Assembly: GCA_022511285.1 (NCBI GenBank)
Contig: JAFLRW010000003.1
Coordinates: 1 to 33,833, forward strand
Direction of reading: 5' to 3'
From: Duncaniella sp.
GTDB taxonomy: Bacteria; Bacteroidota; Bacteroidia; Bacteroidales; Muribaculaceae
Length of the DNA stretch: 33,833 nt
The notes under the pieces were generated by a model that saw nothing but the letters and a program-made list of their open reading frames with translations, searched no databases and was not told where the DNA came from. Position 1 is the first letter of the stretch. Every line of letters begins with the position of its first letter. Of this stretch, positions 7,660 to 16,557 are shown piece by piece. A program made the position numbers and the translations under genes.

Positions 7660-9444
7660 CTACTTGAAGGAGATATCGTCAGAGCTAAAGTCCTGGCAAG
7701 AAAATTCTATCTCTCCACAGCCGTTGCTGTCAGCCACTCCGCGTTTAGCGCTCAGCACAATGCGATAGACGTGATTGCGCATCAGGGGATAGGGGATAAT
7801 ATTGGTGTTGAGAGCGTTGCTGATCACCTTCTGCTCAAATCCATTGGTGCCGCCAATGGTATTGCTGGGATTATTGTTGCTATATGTTCCCGATATCGCC
7901 GGATTGTTTTTAGAGTAGTCAACGATTGGCACTGAATAGAGTGTGTTAGTGCTCCCACTCTTAATGTTGAACATCCAATATATCAAGGTCGGTTTGCCGC
8001 TATCCGAGTCCCCGAGTTTTGCAAGGTTTGAGGGGTCTGACACATTTCGTTCACCCGTGTAGACCACGATGTGATAGTAGTTGTCAGTGTACATCGAGGT
8101 CAGATTCACGCGGTTGTCGCATCTTACGATGCCGTTACGTTGGGTCACCGGGTTGAATATCTGAGGGTAGGGAAGGTCTTCAGTTTCTGCTACCACATTT
8201 TTAGCTCCATACGAGCCGAATGTCCAGCCTTTCTTTTTCCAGGCGCCGTAGAACCAACTGAGGCGTTGTCTGAGTTTGTCGAACGAGCCTTTTGCATCTG
8301 TCGGGTCGCCGGTGCGAATCAACGCGCCATATCGGTGGATAGCTTCCCATTCGCACCCGTTATCGTGGTCTTCTTTCCAGATACTATCGGTGGGCGACCA
8401 CACATTCATAGGCTCGCAACGGGCGTAGATGTTGGAGTAGCGCAGGGTGATATAGTCGGGAAAATTGTAAGTTTTTGGGATTAGGAGTTCCAATTTAATC
8501 ACAGAGCGGAGCAGTGAGATGCTACGATGCTGATAACCGGGAAGGTCGCCGGAGGTCAATGACGAGAGATTGAAAGGAGTGCCCGGCACCCAGTTGTCAA
8601 TTTTGTTGAAACGCTGGATGCCATACATAGGAATGGGGTAATCTTTGCTTGGAAGACGCCAGCAGCGGTTGCCATAGGAGTCCTTAATGCCGTTGTCATC
8701 GAGGTTTGCTCCATGGTCCACCCAACAGGATGTGGAACTTAGAAGCAGACGACGATTGGGGTCGGTCTCTTTAGTGTTTACCCCCATAATGTATTCATAC
8801 AGGCCCTCACCGTTGATGATATTGGTGTTGCCTTTATCGGTGTAGATGGGGTCCCACTGTGCGTGGTGAAGGTCAAAGACGGTTTTTATCCCCATATCCG
8901 ACCTGTCCCAGTTAGGTCCGGAATTGTCAAATCGTTTTTCTTTACCTTCCAGTTTGTTGATAAGGTCGGGATAGCACTCAACCTCCGGGCGGTTGGCTAA
9001 TATGGCAATCTTGAATTCATGGTTGGTAATGGAGTCGCGGATGGAGGGCCAATCCCAATCATAGGGGGTGTCGTTGCCCGATGAATAAAACGGCACGGAG
9101 ACAAACCACTCGGAAAAGTTGTCGGAGCTGTTTAATTTCTTCACGCGACGACTCTTTGACTCAAAGAGGAATCTATCCTTGTAGTCAAAGAACAGCACAC
9201 GAAACTTTTCAGGATTGATATAGTTCTCAATCTCCTCCATAGGGTTTTCTTCTCTGACGGCGGTGACACCGCCCATCTTATCGAGCGTGACGGAGAGATT
9301 GAGGGTAAATCCCTCCTGATAGTCCTCAAGCAGGCTCTCTTCAGTTGAGTCTGTCGGGGCCATGATTTCATCGTCAGAGCAGGCCGGGAGGAGTAGGCCT
9401 ATGAGCAGAGGGATGAGGAATGTATATCGAAGATTAGCTAACAT
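7660..9444 (-). CDS. Fimbrillin-like accessory lipoprotein, possible tip subunit
   Basis: This 594-residue lipoprotein has a signal peptide ending in a lipobox (LLPAC, Cys22). A first beta-strand-like stretch ends at Arg64 (FTLNLSVTLDKMGGVTAVR). In Porphyromonas fimbrillins, the strand before such an Arg is removed by gingipain so that subunits can polymerise; whether that happens here is inference. Near the C terminus the protein has MRNHVYRIVLSAK, matching the RN[NH]xY signature of its neighbours. It carries eight cysteines besides the lipid Cys. It resembles the large DUF4906-type proteins found downstream of FimB/Mfa2 genes, and position and size fit an accessory or tip protein like Mfa3-5 or FimC-E. 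The exact orthologue cannot be assigned. It is 29 nt downstream of the previous gene. Confidence 0.65.
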   Translation of the reverse strand: MLANLRYTFLIPLLIGLLLPACSDDEIMAPTDSTEESLLEDYQEGFTLNLSVTLDKMGGVTAVREENPMEEIENYINPEKFRVLFFDYKDRFLFESKSRRVKKLNSSDNFSEWFVSVPFYSSGNDTPYDWDWPSIRDSITNHEFKIAILANRPEVECYPDLINKLEGKEKRFDNSGPNWDRSDMGIKTVFDLHHAQWDPIYTDKGNTNIINGEGLYEYIMGVNTKETDPNRRLLLSSTSCWVDHGANLDDNGIKDSYGNRCWRLPSKDYPIPMYGIQRFNKIDNWVPGTPFNLSSLTSGDLPGYQHRSISLLRSVIKLELLIPKTYNFPDYITLRYSNIYARCEPMNVWSPTDSIWKEDHDNGCEWEAIHRYGALIRTGDPTDAKGSFDKLRQRLSWFYGAWKKKGWTFGSYGAKNVVAETEDLPYPQIFNPVTQRNGIVRCDNRVNLTSMYTDNYYHIVVYTGERNVSDPSNLAKLGDSDSGKPTLIYWMFNIKSGSTNTLYSVPIVDYSKNNPAISGTYSNNNPSNTIGGTNGFEQKVISNALNTNIIPYPLMRNHVYRIVLSAKRGVADSNGCGEIEFSCQDFSSDDISFK

Positions 9445-9473
9445 TTACAATGAGAGTGAAGTGTATTTTGCGG

Positions 9474-11441
9474 TTATAAGACCGGAGCATTAGTTTCTAT
9501 GACGTGCCAATCAAAGATTTTGATTGTTAGATTGAGTTGGTCATTATTACTGATGGGATCGGGCACAATAATCTGATCGGGGTCGTCAACCGGAGTGCCT
9601 ATGCCTTTAACATCCAGGAGATTATACTGATACCAGTTGTTGCGGACCACACCACACACATCAGACGCAGCCGTCGTGCCGTGGCGGAGGACGGCCGGAG
9701 CTACGTAATACATTCGTCCGTTATTGAAATGGTCAATGGGGCCGAGCCATTCGTAGAGGATTGACATAAGGTCGTCCTGATTAGCCTCGCGCAGATCCTT
9801 GCCATTTTCATCGCAGATTCTGAGATTAGTGGTCCCACGGCGGATTGCAATCTTTTTATCCTTTGGCCACGGGAGGCGTCGACCGTCGCCACTTTTGATG
9901 GTGGCTAAAGCAAGGAAATCGGCCGCATATTTGTCAATGTCGGCGTTGGTCACCTCCACACCGTCGATATAGAGTTTGAACGAGGTGTCAGAGCCTTGAG
10001 GATTGGCAGAGTTGGCATAGAACACTGTCCCCTGCTTGTCGGCATTGGTGCCACTCCAGTTGTAGAAGGTATAGCGCATGCGATGCTGCGACTTGAGCGT
10101 GGCGTTGAATGAATAGACGCAAGACTTGAAGCAATCCTTGTCGGAAAGATAATAGAATCCGTCGCGGTCGCGGTAGAGGTCGTGGACAGTGAGCTTATTG
10201 TTGCCGATAGTGTCGATTTTCAGCAGTCCGCCCACCAAGACGTGAGTTCCGGCCAAGATATCTGTGCGGCCGTCGAGCTTTGACTTCAGTGTGGCGAAGT
10301 CATAGGTGTTTTCAGGAGCATATATTGCGTTGTTAAACTCGCACTTGTCCAGACCTAATCCATTGAACGAGTAGTTGACTAACTGGTTTTTATTTTTGTT
10401 TTCAAAGTCTTCGTAATAGTTCACGCCGAGCACATCCACAGACTTTCTGTACTGAAGGGGATAGTCGCCGGTGTAGTGATAATCTTGACTCCAATAAGAG
10501 CGGAAGCGGGTGGGGTCGTTCCACTGCCAGGTTGAGAAATAGTTGGAGGAGGGGAGGTTTTTGAAGATATAAGTGTTTTTCTCAAGGGCGTTTATGTTCC
10601 AGCCGGTTACCGACAGACCCCATTTGCGTGACACATATTTTGGGGCTCCGGTTTCGGTGTTGAAACCGTCAAACACGATGAGGTGTTGAAAATCGTCACG
10701 AGTATAGTCAAGCTCGCCTGAAGTTTCGGGCTGTTTGCCATTGAGCTCAAATGAGAATTTAGCCACCAGACGTTCCACGTAGATTACCAATTTTTCAGCT
10801 CTTGCCTTTGCTGAAGGGTCTTTGGTGTCGTAGATCATATTTTCGTTAAGCTCAACAGCCCCGGTGAGCACATTGTTCTGATAATAGACGGAGTTGGTGA
10901 GGGTGAAAAGTCCGCTCTCATCATCACGGCCTATGGATAGGGGGGCGCTTTCACACTCCCACAGCTCCGAAAGGATGTCGTTAAGGGTTTTTTCCTCGCC
11001 GTAGGTCGCAAAAGTGTTAAAATAGCTGATGTTGTTGAGCACTACGAGGCAGTATTTCGGCAACTCGTCATACTCGTCGGGGTCAAGCGTGGCTGTGTAT
11101 GTTGTCGTAATGCGGTCATCCTCGTTGACAGAGCCATTGTCAAGGGTCAAGAGCGTGACTGCGCAGAGGTGTTTGTCTTTATCAAAGAAGAGGGCAGTAT
11201 TGCCGTTAGTGCCAATTTCGTGTTCAAATCCGTCGACGAGCTCGCCGTCGCCATTGGTTCGTGAGGAGGTGGGGAGGTCGGTTGTTTTTATCAGCATATT
11301 GATGCTGATTTTGCCGTGACGTTTGCTGACGGCGCTGTTTGAGCCGTCACCGATGTCGGGGGTGTCATCTCCGGCACACGATGGCATTACTGATATGAAT
11401 ATCAGTGAGAGAATCGTATATATAATACGGCGAAATATCAT
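9474..11441 (-). CDS. Fimbrillin-like accessory lipoprotein
   Basis: This 655-residue lipoprotein has a signal peptide and lipobox (VMPSC, Cys22). After a strand (KISINMLIKTTDLPTSS) comes Arg61, a candidate trypsin-like processing site as in known type V fimbrillins. The middle contains IVYVERLVAKFSFEL, similar to the VERVAARIDF segment of the major subunit. The C-terminal region has VVRNNWYQYNLLDVKGIG followed by a final strand with IKIFDWHVIETNAPVL, the fimbrillin-family C-terminal pattern. Eight cysteines lie outside the lipobox. It is likely a minor shaft or tip-associated subunit; DUF4906-like is my best family guess. The gene starts 36 nt after the stop of the broken anchor gene. Confidence 0.65.
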   Translation of the reverse strand: MIFRRIIYTILSLIFISVMPSCAGDDTPDIGDGSNSAVSKRHGKISINMLIKTTDLPTSSRTNGDGELVDGFEHEIGTNGNTALFFDKDKHLCAVTLLTLDNGSVNEDDRITTTYTATLDPDEYDELPKYCLVVLNNISYFNTFATYGEEKTLNDILSELWECESAPLSIGRDDESGLFTLTNSVYYQNNVLTGAVELNENMIYDTKDPSAKARAEKLVIYVERLVAKFSFELNGKQPETSGELDYTRDDFQHLIVFDGFNTETGAPKYVSRKWGLSVTGWNINALEKNTYIFKNLPSSNYFSTWQWNDPTRFRSYWSQDYHYTGDYPLQYRKSVDVLGVNYYEDFENKNKNQLVNYSFNGLGLDKCEFNNAIYAPENTYDFATLKSKLDGRTDILAGTHVLVGGLLKIDTIGNNKLTVHDLYRDRDGFYYLSDKDCFKSCVYSFNATLKSQHRMRYTFYNWSGTNADKQGTVFYANSANPQGSDTSFKLYIDGVEVTNADIDKYAADFLALATIKSGDGRRLPWPKDKKIAIRRGTTNLRICDENGKDLREANQDDLMSILYEWLGPIDHFNNGRMYYVAPAVLRHGTTAASDVCGVVRNNWYQYNLLDVKGIGTPVDDPDQIIVPDPISNNDQLNLTIKIFDWHVIETNAPVL

Positions 11442-11477
11442 TGTCGGCTGTTATGCTTTCAGGGATAATTTAGTGTT

Positions 11478-12615
11478 TTAGTGTCCGAGCTCAATGTCGT
11501 TGACGCGCACCGTCCAACTGTTTACTGCAATCGTGGTGTTAATCCATTTGCCGTGTTGCAGGAAGAAGAACAGAGTCCAATTGCTTTGGCGATCGAGGTA
11601 TTCCTGGTCACTCTTAATCCAACTCATGCCGAAGCCTTGTGTTTTGGCAAGGTAGGTGATGAAAGGAAGATCGACAATCTTTTTGTTGCTGCCATCTTTT
11701 TCGTGTTCCTTGTTGGATGTGATTATTAGCCGTGCAGAGTTCATATGGTCAGTGAAGAGGCGCGATGTTGAAAATTCCACGCACCCCACCTGCACGGGAC
11801 GGCTCTCATCTTCATAGACGGGGGCTCCTTCGCGGTAGCCAGGCTCTACATAGCCAATCAGGCTGTTTTTGAAGAAGTATGGCTTATAGACAGGCTGGAA
11901 GCCTGAGTTATCGTCGGCTATATGGATGGGATTGTTTGAGGAGTCAATTTTGAAATTGTCGTCAATAATTGTGAACTCGTAGTCGGCATAATCAACCTCG
12001 AACGGGCTGGCAATTTCTTCAAGTATAATCTGTATGTTGTTGGTGTCCTTCATCAGTTTTACGGTGTGCTCCGTATATGTAGTGCCATAGTCGGCATTTG
12101 TGACGGAGACATCGAGAGTGCCGTAGAAGAGACCTCCGGAATGTTTTTCAATATTGTGGAGCTCAGAGTCGCTGACACCGTTGGTGAGAGGCAGCGATAC
12201 GGTGAGGTCAGAGATGGATGTGATTCTGCTGCGGGATTTATAGTCCCAAAATAAATGAAGCACGGTCGCAAGCCAAGCCTCCATATATCATCAGATGATA
12301 GTCACCTTCGGCGAGGGGGAGAATCATACGATAGTTTTCATCGCCAAGCAGGGCGTATGATGTTTCTGAATAGGTGGTGATATAGTTACCCTCCTTGTCA
12401 AATACAAACACTTCGACGCAGTCAACGTTTTTTGCGAAAGAGTTGGCTCCGGGTTCCATGTGATATTCATAGACAAAACGGAGTTGAATGCCGGATACAC
12501 AGTTGGTGCGATTGTCGTAGAGGTCTTCGCACGAGGTGAGCGACAATGCTACGCAGCTGAGTGCTGTGAAGAGAAGTCGGGTGAGGGTGATGTTAATGAC
12601 GTTTTTAAAAGTCAT
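11478..12615 (-). pseudogene. FimB/Mfa2-family fimbrial anchor lipoprotein, disrupted by a frameshift
   Basis: Two overlapping frames together form one anchor protein. The first (from 12615) gives a signal peptide and lipobox (SLTSC, Cys29), the typical start CEDLYDNRTNC and the segment GDYHLMIYGGLACDRASF. It then hits a TAA at 12238-12240. The second frame (to 11478) resumes with YKSRSRITSISDLTVSLP and ends with VNSWTVRVNDIELGH. The total span is one base over a multiple of three. Dropping one base near 12243-12256, for example in the GGG of TTTTGGGACT, restores ASFILDYKSRSRI and a protein of about 378 residues, the usual size of the family. FimB/Mfa2 proteins anchor the fimbria to the outer membrane and limit its length. 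The downstream fragment has its own ATG at 12284 but no signal peptide. Mutation, phase change and sequencing error are all possible. Confidence 0.8.
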
Positions 12616-12681
12616 TTTTCAGATTTTACCTTTAGGTGGTTTAAGTGAGTGTGGGGTAGAGTGAGAGAGAAGGGGGAAAAT

Positions 12682-12736
12682 CAGTCAGAGATGCTCTTCC
12701 CGGACTGATGCTCTCAGGCGAGAGCATCTCTGACTG
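12682..12736 (-). terminator. Hairpin with two alternative folds after the major fimbrillin gene
   Basis: Perfect 16-bp arms CAGTCAGAGATGCTCT (12682-12697) and AGAGCATCTCTGACTG (12721-12736) flank a 23-nt loop. The loop holds a second copy of GATGCTCT, so the arm at 12720-12728 can instead pair with 12707-12715 (9 bp, 4-nt loop). On the transcribed minus strand the large stem is followed by ATTTTCCCCC. The position, 19 nt past the major subunit stop and 66 nt before the anchor gene, fits a partial terminator or mRNA-stabilising hairpin that favours major-subunit expression. Confidence 0.65.
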
Positions 12737-12755
12737 GATTAATAGGGCAGAATCT

Positions 12756-15020
12756 TTAGAATTCGATATTGTTTACACGAACAACCCAGGGGAGAACGTT
12801 AACCTCCACCTCGATGCTGCGTTCGGGTTTTTCATCGGGTTCGTTGGGCTTCAGGGGATCCGGGTCGCGAGTGGTGTCGCGGGGATGACCGATGGCGTTG
12901 ATTTTTGTGACAGCAAGTTTGTAGACATTGTTGCGCACGGTAGCAAACTCCATCTTGCCCATCTTGCCGCTGAGACCGTTGTCGTTGTGACGGTTCCAGT
13001 AGAAGTAGTAGCAGTAGTAGCCCCAGCCCTCATTGTCATCGTTAGTGGGGATGAACACTGTGATGTTCTGAGCGGGTGCGAGTTCAATGAACTTAGAGTT
13101 GTCGAAATCTTTGAGCGACTCAGAGGGGTCAGCATCCTTGAAATCGATCTTATAGCCGTCTGAATAGTCGAATGAGTTGTCGGTGACGGGAGTGTGGTTG
13201 AGAATCTCGTCGGCGATAACTACAGTGAGCTGTACATAGTCTCCCTTTTCGATTTCTTCAGTCGTGGGAGCTGTTTCCATGAACTTAAATTCTGTTTCGC
13301 CTTTCTTCAGATACCACTTGTTGAGAATCTGGTCAACGGCAAAGTAGAGAGCGCCACCGTTACCATCAGTCTTAGCAGAAGCCACGATGTCGGCAACACC
13401 GGCAAAGAGCATGTTGTGGAAAGAATAGATGGCGGGGAGGGGAGTCTTAGTATCCTCGTCGAGGTAGGGCTTGTTTTCGGTTTTGGGATTGTCCTTAACG
13501 GCGTTGAGGGCTTTCTTCACGTCCTCAGATACGTAGCGTTCGCCCTGGCCGGCTTCGTCATTGTTGTAGGTGGCATCGATGTCGTCGCCCACGATAATGG
13601 CGGCTTTGAAGATGATACCGGTTGACTGGATGACCTGCTGCTGGTCGATGCCGGGGAGAGTGTTTTCGGTGACGTAGCGCCATATGTGATATTTCTGATC
13701 GTTATTCCAATTGTCGGTGTTGCCTTTGAGCACGTCAGAGATATCGCTGACAAACCAGCCGAATTTTGTTTCACCCTTATCTTTTCGGCCGATGTTGTTA
13801 TAGTAGTTGCCGGTCTCGTCGAAGAGGGGGAAGTTGAAGTATTTAGAAGCGTTGGAAGGTGTAATGCCGGGCTTTTCCTGACCGGGTTCGGGTTCGCCAT
13901 CCTTAGTCTGGGCCTTGACGTCGGCATAGTAGTCAACTACGTAGTTGTAGGGAGTCTCGATGCCGCAGTAGGTGGGGTTGTTGTTGAGGCCATCGTCAGA
14001 CACTCGGCGCAGGTAGTAGAAGTCCTTGCTCATATTCACGAGCACCATACGCTTGAGCTGAACGCTGAAGAGGTTTTTCTCGCCTTCGTGACCTGTGGCA
14101 ACAGCATCTGCGTCAGCGGCAATGGCATCGCCCCAGAGAGAAGTCTTAATCCAGATTTTATAGACTTGGTCGCCCTCTTCGCTGGCATCGCGGAAGTCGA
14201 TACGAGCAGCCACGCGCTCCACCTTGATGGGCATGGCTTCGTTTGACACCTCGTAGGGGTTCTTGTCGTCGGCATACTGGTCCCATTCACCAATATTTTC
14301 GGGGAATGTGGTGGTGTAGACCTCAGCGTTAGCCATAAGGAACGAGCGGGGAGACCAGATAGAGTTGGTGCTCTGAGGAGTTTCGCCGGCCATAGAAGCT
14401 TTCTCCTCTACACCGCCGTGGAAATCGCGCCACTGAGTGAGGTCGGTCTGAGGATTGGCCTTAACCTCCTGCTGGAGCTTGTTGTACTGGCTGAGGAGGT
14501 TCTGTGTGTAGTTACAGAAGGCATAGATGTTAACCTTGGGTTTTTCACCATTTTCAGTGTGAAGCACACCACCCTCAGCGTATGCATTGTCGAGCACATC
14601 GTATGGGATGCGGGTGGTGATGTTGAAGTTGTAGGGCTTACCTGTTTCAGAAGCCTGTGTCATACCGTTGATGACGAGGTGGGTGAGATATTCGTCCTTG
14701 TCGTTGGTGATTACGAGCACCATCGAGCGAACGTCATTCTCATAGGCATAACCGTATTCGTAATCGTCACCCTTGGTGGGATTGTCGGAATCGGTAGATT
14801 CGTTGCCGGTGTTGGATGAACCGTTAGAGTTTGTTTGGCCTTCCTCATCGGTTGCGCTTCGCGAACCGCCGGCATAGGGGAGACTCACTGTGGCGTTGAT
14901 GTAGGCAAACGAGCCGTCACCTTCGCCGTAGGCTCCGGGGCCAGAGACGACGAGGTCGTCCTGACAGCTGACCATAGCCATTGCTCCAAAAGCAAGGAGC
15001 GACAATAGTGTTTTCTTCAT
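12756..15020 (-). CDS. Mfa1-type major fimbrillin lipoprotein precursor
   Basis: This 754-residue precursor has a signal peptide with lipobox (AMVSC, Cys19), a strand ending at Arg54 (ATVSLPYAGGSR) as candidate processing site, and an Asn/Ser/Asp-rich linker. The fimbrillin core includes VERVAARIDFRDASEEG. C-terminal signatures are VRNNVYKLAVTKINAIG (Arg696) and a final strand VNVLPWVVRVNNIEF. It should be the building block of the fimbrial shaft, polymerising outside the outer membrane by strand exchange after removal of the N-terminal strand (known for P. gingivalis FimA/Mfa1, inferred here). It follows the DUF3868 gene by 32 nt, precedes the anchor gene, and is the first structural subunit gene in the operon, as expected for the most abundant product. 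It is longer than P. gingivalis Mfa1 (about 560 residues). Fimbrillins are diverse, so the specific name is tentative. Confidence 0.82.
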   Translation of the reverse strand: MKKTLLSLLAFGAMAMVSCQDDLVVSGPGAYGEGDGSFAYINATVSLPYAGGSRSATDEEGQTNSNGSSNTGNESTDSDNPTKGDDYEYGYAYENDVRSMVLVITNDKDEYLTHLVINGMTQASETGKPYNFNITTRIPYDVLDNAYAEGGVLHTENGEKPKVNIYAFCNYTQNLLSQYNKLQQEVKANPQTDLTQWRDFHGGVEEKASMAGETPQSTNSIWSPRSFLMANAEVYTTTFPENIGEWDQYADDKNPYEVSNEAMPIKVERVAARIDFRDASEEGDQVYKIWIKTSLWGDAIAADADAVATGHEGEKNLFSVQLKRMVLVNMSKDFYYLRRVSDDGLNNNPTYCGIETPYNYVVDYYADVKAQTKDGEPEPGQEKPGITPSNASKYFNFPLFDETGNYYNNIGRKDKGETKFGWFVSDISDVLKGNTDNWNNDQKYHIWRYVTENTLPGIDQQQVIQSTGIIFKAAIIVGDDIDATYNNDEAGQGERYVSEDVKKALNAVKDNPKTENKPYLDEDTKTPLPAIYSFHNMLFAGVADIVASAKTDGNGGALYFAVDQILNKWYLKKGETEFKFMETAPTTEEIEKGDYVQLTVVIADEILNHTPVTDNSFDYSDGYKIDFKDADPSESLKDFDNSKFIELAPAQNITVFIPTNDDNEGWGYYCYYFYWNRHNDNGLSGKMGKMEFATVRNNVYKLAVTKINAIGHPRDTTRDPDPLKPNEPDEKPERSIEVEVNVLPWVVRVNNIEF

Positions 15021-15052
15021 AAAATGATTGGATAATAAGTAGGTAATTATGA

Positions 15053-16531
15053 TTATTTTTGATTTTCAGGAGCTGAGTCAAGCACTTCGCGCAATGTGGC
15101 GAGCTCGCCGGCGTCGATAGTGATACCCTTGTCGAGGGCTGACCGGAGGTGGAGAGCGGCATCCGAGTAGTTGCCGGTGAGGGTGTTGTGTATGCAGCGG
15201 GCATACTCAGCCTCGGCGCTGTGGCCTGCTTTGTTGAGATATTTGGACGCCTCTGTGTATAGTTCCGACTGCATAGCGGCGTTGGCTGCGTTAAGGTTGG
15301 CAACAGAGTCGGTCGGGAACATCCGCACGGCAGTCTCGAACACCTCGTTGTATTCTTCCGAACCGGGAGTATAAGTCTGTGCAAGCAGGAACATCTCGTT
15401 GAGCGACAGCTTGTTTGGTTCGCTGCTGAACACTCGGCGAATCTCTTCCACGTCAGTAAACGTGCGCACTGTATAGCTTATCTTATAGTCTGAATGGCGC
15501 AGGGCGGGGTAGACTGTTGCGAGGAGGAATTGGTATTGTTCGGGGAATGTTGTCTGAATCTTGGTGTTTTTCGGGTCGGGCGCAAGGTCGCTGTCAATGA
15601 TGGCCAGAATCTCCTCGCGGTTGCTAATATCGTGGGTTGCAACGAATTCGCGCAGGCCTTCCCAGTCTTCCGGCTCATAGTCGGTGGTAATGAAGCCTTC
15701 GGGGAATCTGTAGAGGTTCTGAACGTAAGTTTTCAGGGCTTCTGTACGGCCTTTGGCCAGGCGAATGTTGTTGTCGTAAGGACCTTCAGGTGATGCAAAG
15801 CCTTTGATGCTTATAGAATCGACGGTCACATCCAAATCGCTGCGGATTGAGTCGATAGTGGCTATAATCTTAGCCAATTCAATGGAGTTGCGGCGATAAT
15901 CGGGATAAATGACAGTGAGATTGACAGGGAAATCAACATAGGCGCGGCCGGAGAGATCGAACTGTTTTCCGGTGCTTGCCACTGGGGTGACATAACGGAA
16001 CGTGGGCTTGTAGACTACTTGGCGCCAGCTTGCCAAGGGCACATCTTCGCGGTCAATCATCTTCTGGCAGCAGCCGTAATCAGTGCGACGCAGCAGGAGC
16101 GATGCGCCGTTCATCCACTCGGCATAGGGGGCAGATTCGGTGTAGGCCATAGTCTGCGGGCGTTCGCTGTATCTGTAAGCAATCTCTGAGGTTATCTCTG
16201 AGGGGTGCTTGCCATTGCGCTGATATTGAAGCCAGCGTGTGCGCCCGTAGATGCTGACCGGGGTGAGGCATACAGAGTCGCTGCCATTCTTTATCACGGG
16301 GGTGTAGGTTATGACACGATCTCCTTTCATTGGTGTTGAAGCGAGGTCGATGGTCATTCCCACGGTCATATCCTGTGCGGAACGCTGCATACTGACGTTG
16401 CTGAAGGTAGCGCCCAAAGCGGTGGTGTCAGTGGTGTTGAAATGCTCGATAACAGGAGTGCGAGCCTCGGCTGCATTGGCGGCCATCAATGCGAATGCCG
16501 CGATAGAGAGAAGTATGCTTGATGTTTTCAT
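15053..16531 (-). CDS. DUF3868 / OmpA-like fimbrial-locus protein with TPR-like tail
   Basis: This 492-residue protein has a signal peptide (MKTSSILLSIAAFALMAANAAEA). Residues about 25-210 resemble DUF3868. An OmpA-like segment at about 215-300 includes ISIKGFASPEGPYDNNIRLAKGR, the typical peptidoglycan-associating helix motif. The C-terminal part from about 385 is helical and TPR-like (YNEVFETAVRMFPTDSVANLNAANAAM). Proteins of this kind commonly precede Mfa1/FimA-type genes in Bacteroidales, next to a DUF3575 protein, and probably help assemble or seat the fimbria in the outer membrane (inference). The gene lies 26 nt downstream of the DUF3575 gene. Confidence 0.78.
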   Translation of the reverse strand: MKTSSILLSIAAFALMAANAAEARTPVIEHFNTTDTTALGATFSNVSMQRSAQDMTVGMTIDLASTPMKGDRVITYTPVIKNGSDSVCLTPVSIYGRTRWLQYQRNGKHPSEITSEIAYRYSERPQTMAYTESAPYAEWMNGASLLLRRTDYGCCQKMIDREDVPLASWRQVVYKPTFRYVTPVASTGKQFDLSGRAYVDFPVNLTVIYPDYRRNSIELAKIIATIDSIRSDLDVTVDSISIKGFASPEGPYDNNIRLAKGRTEALKTYVQNLYRFPEGFITTDYEPEDWEGLREFVATHDISNREEILAIIDSDLAPDPKNTKIQTTFPEQYQFLLATVYPALRHSDYKISYTVRTFTDVEEIRRVFSSEPNKLSLNEMFLLAQTYTPGSEEYNEVFETAVRMFPTDSVANLNAANAAMQSELYTEASKYLNKAGHSAEAEYARCIHNTLTGNYSDAALHLRSALDKGITIDAGELATLREVLDSAPENQK

Positions 16532-16557
16532 AGTTTTATCTTCGGCAGCTGAGGTGT

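Noticed and set aside
12236..12260. Programmed +1 frameshift in the anchor gene
   Set aside because: The site CTA TAA A does not let a leucine tRNA re-pair well in the +1 frame, and no upstream SD-like stimulator like that of prfB is seen.
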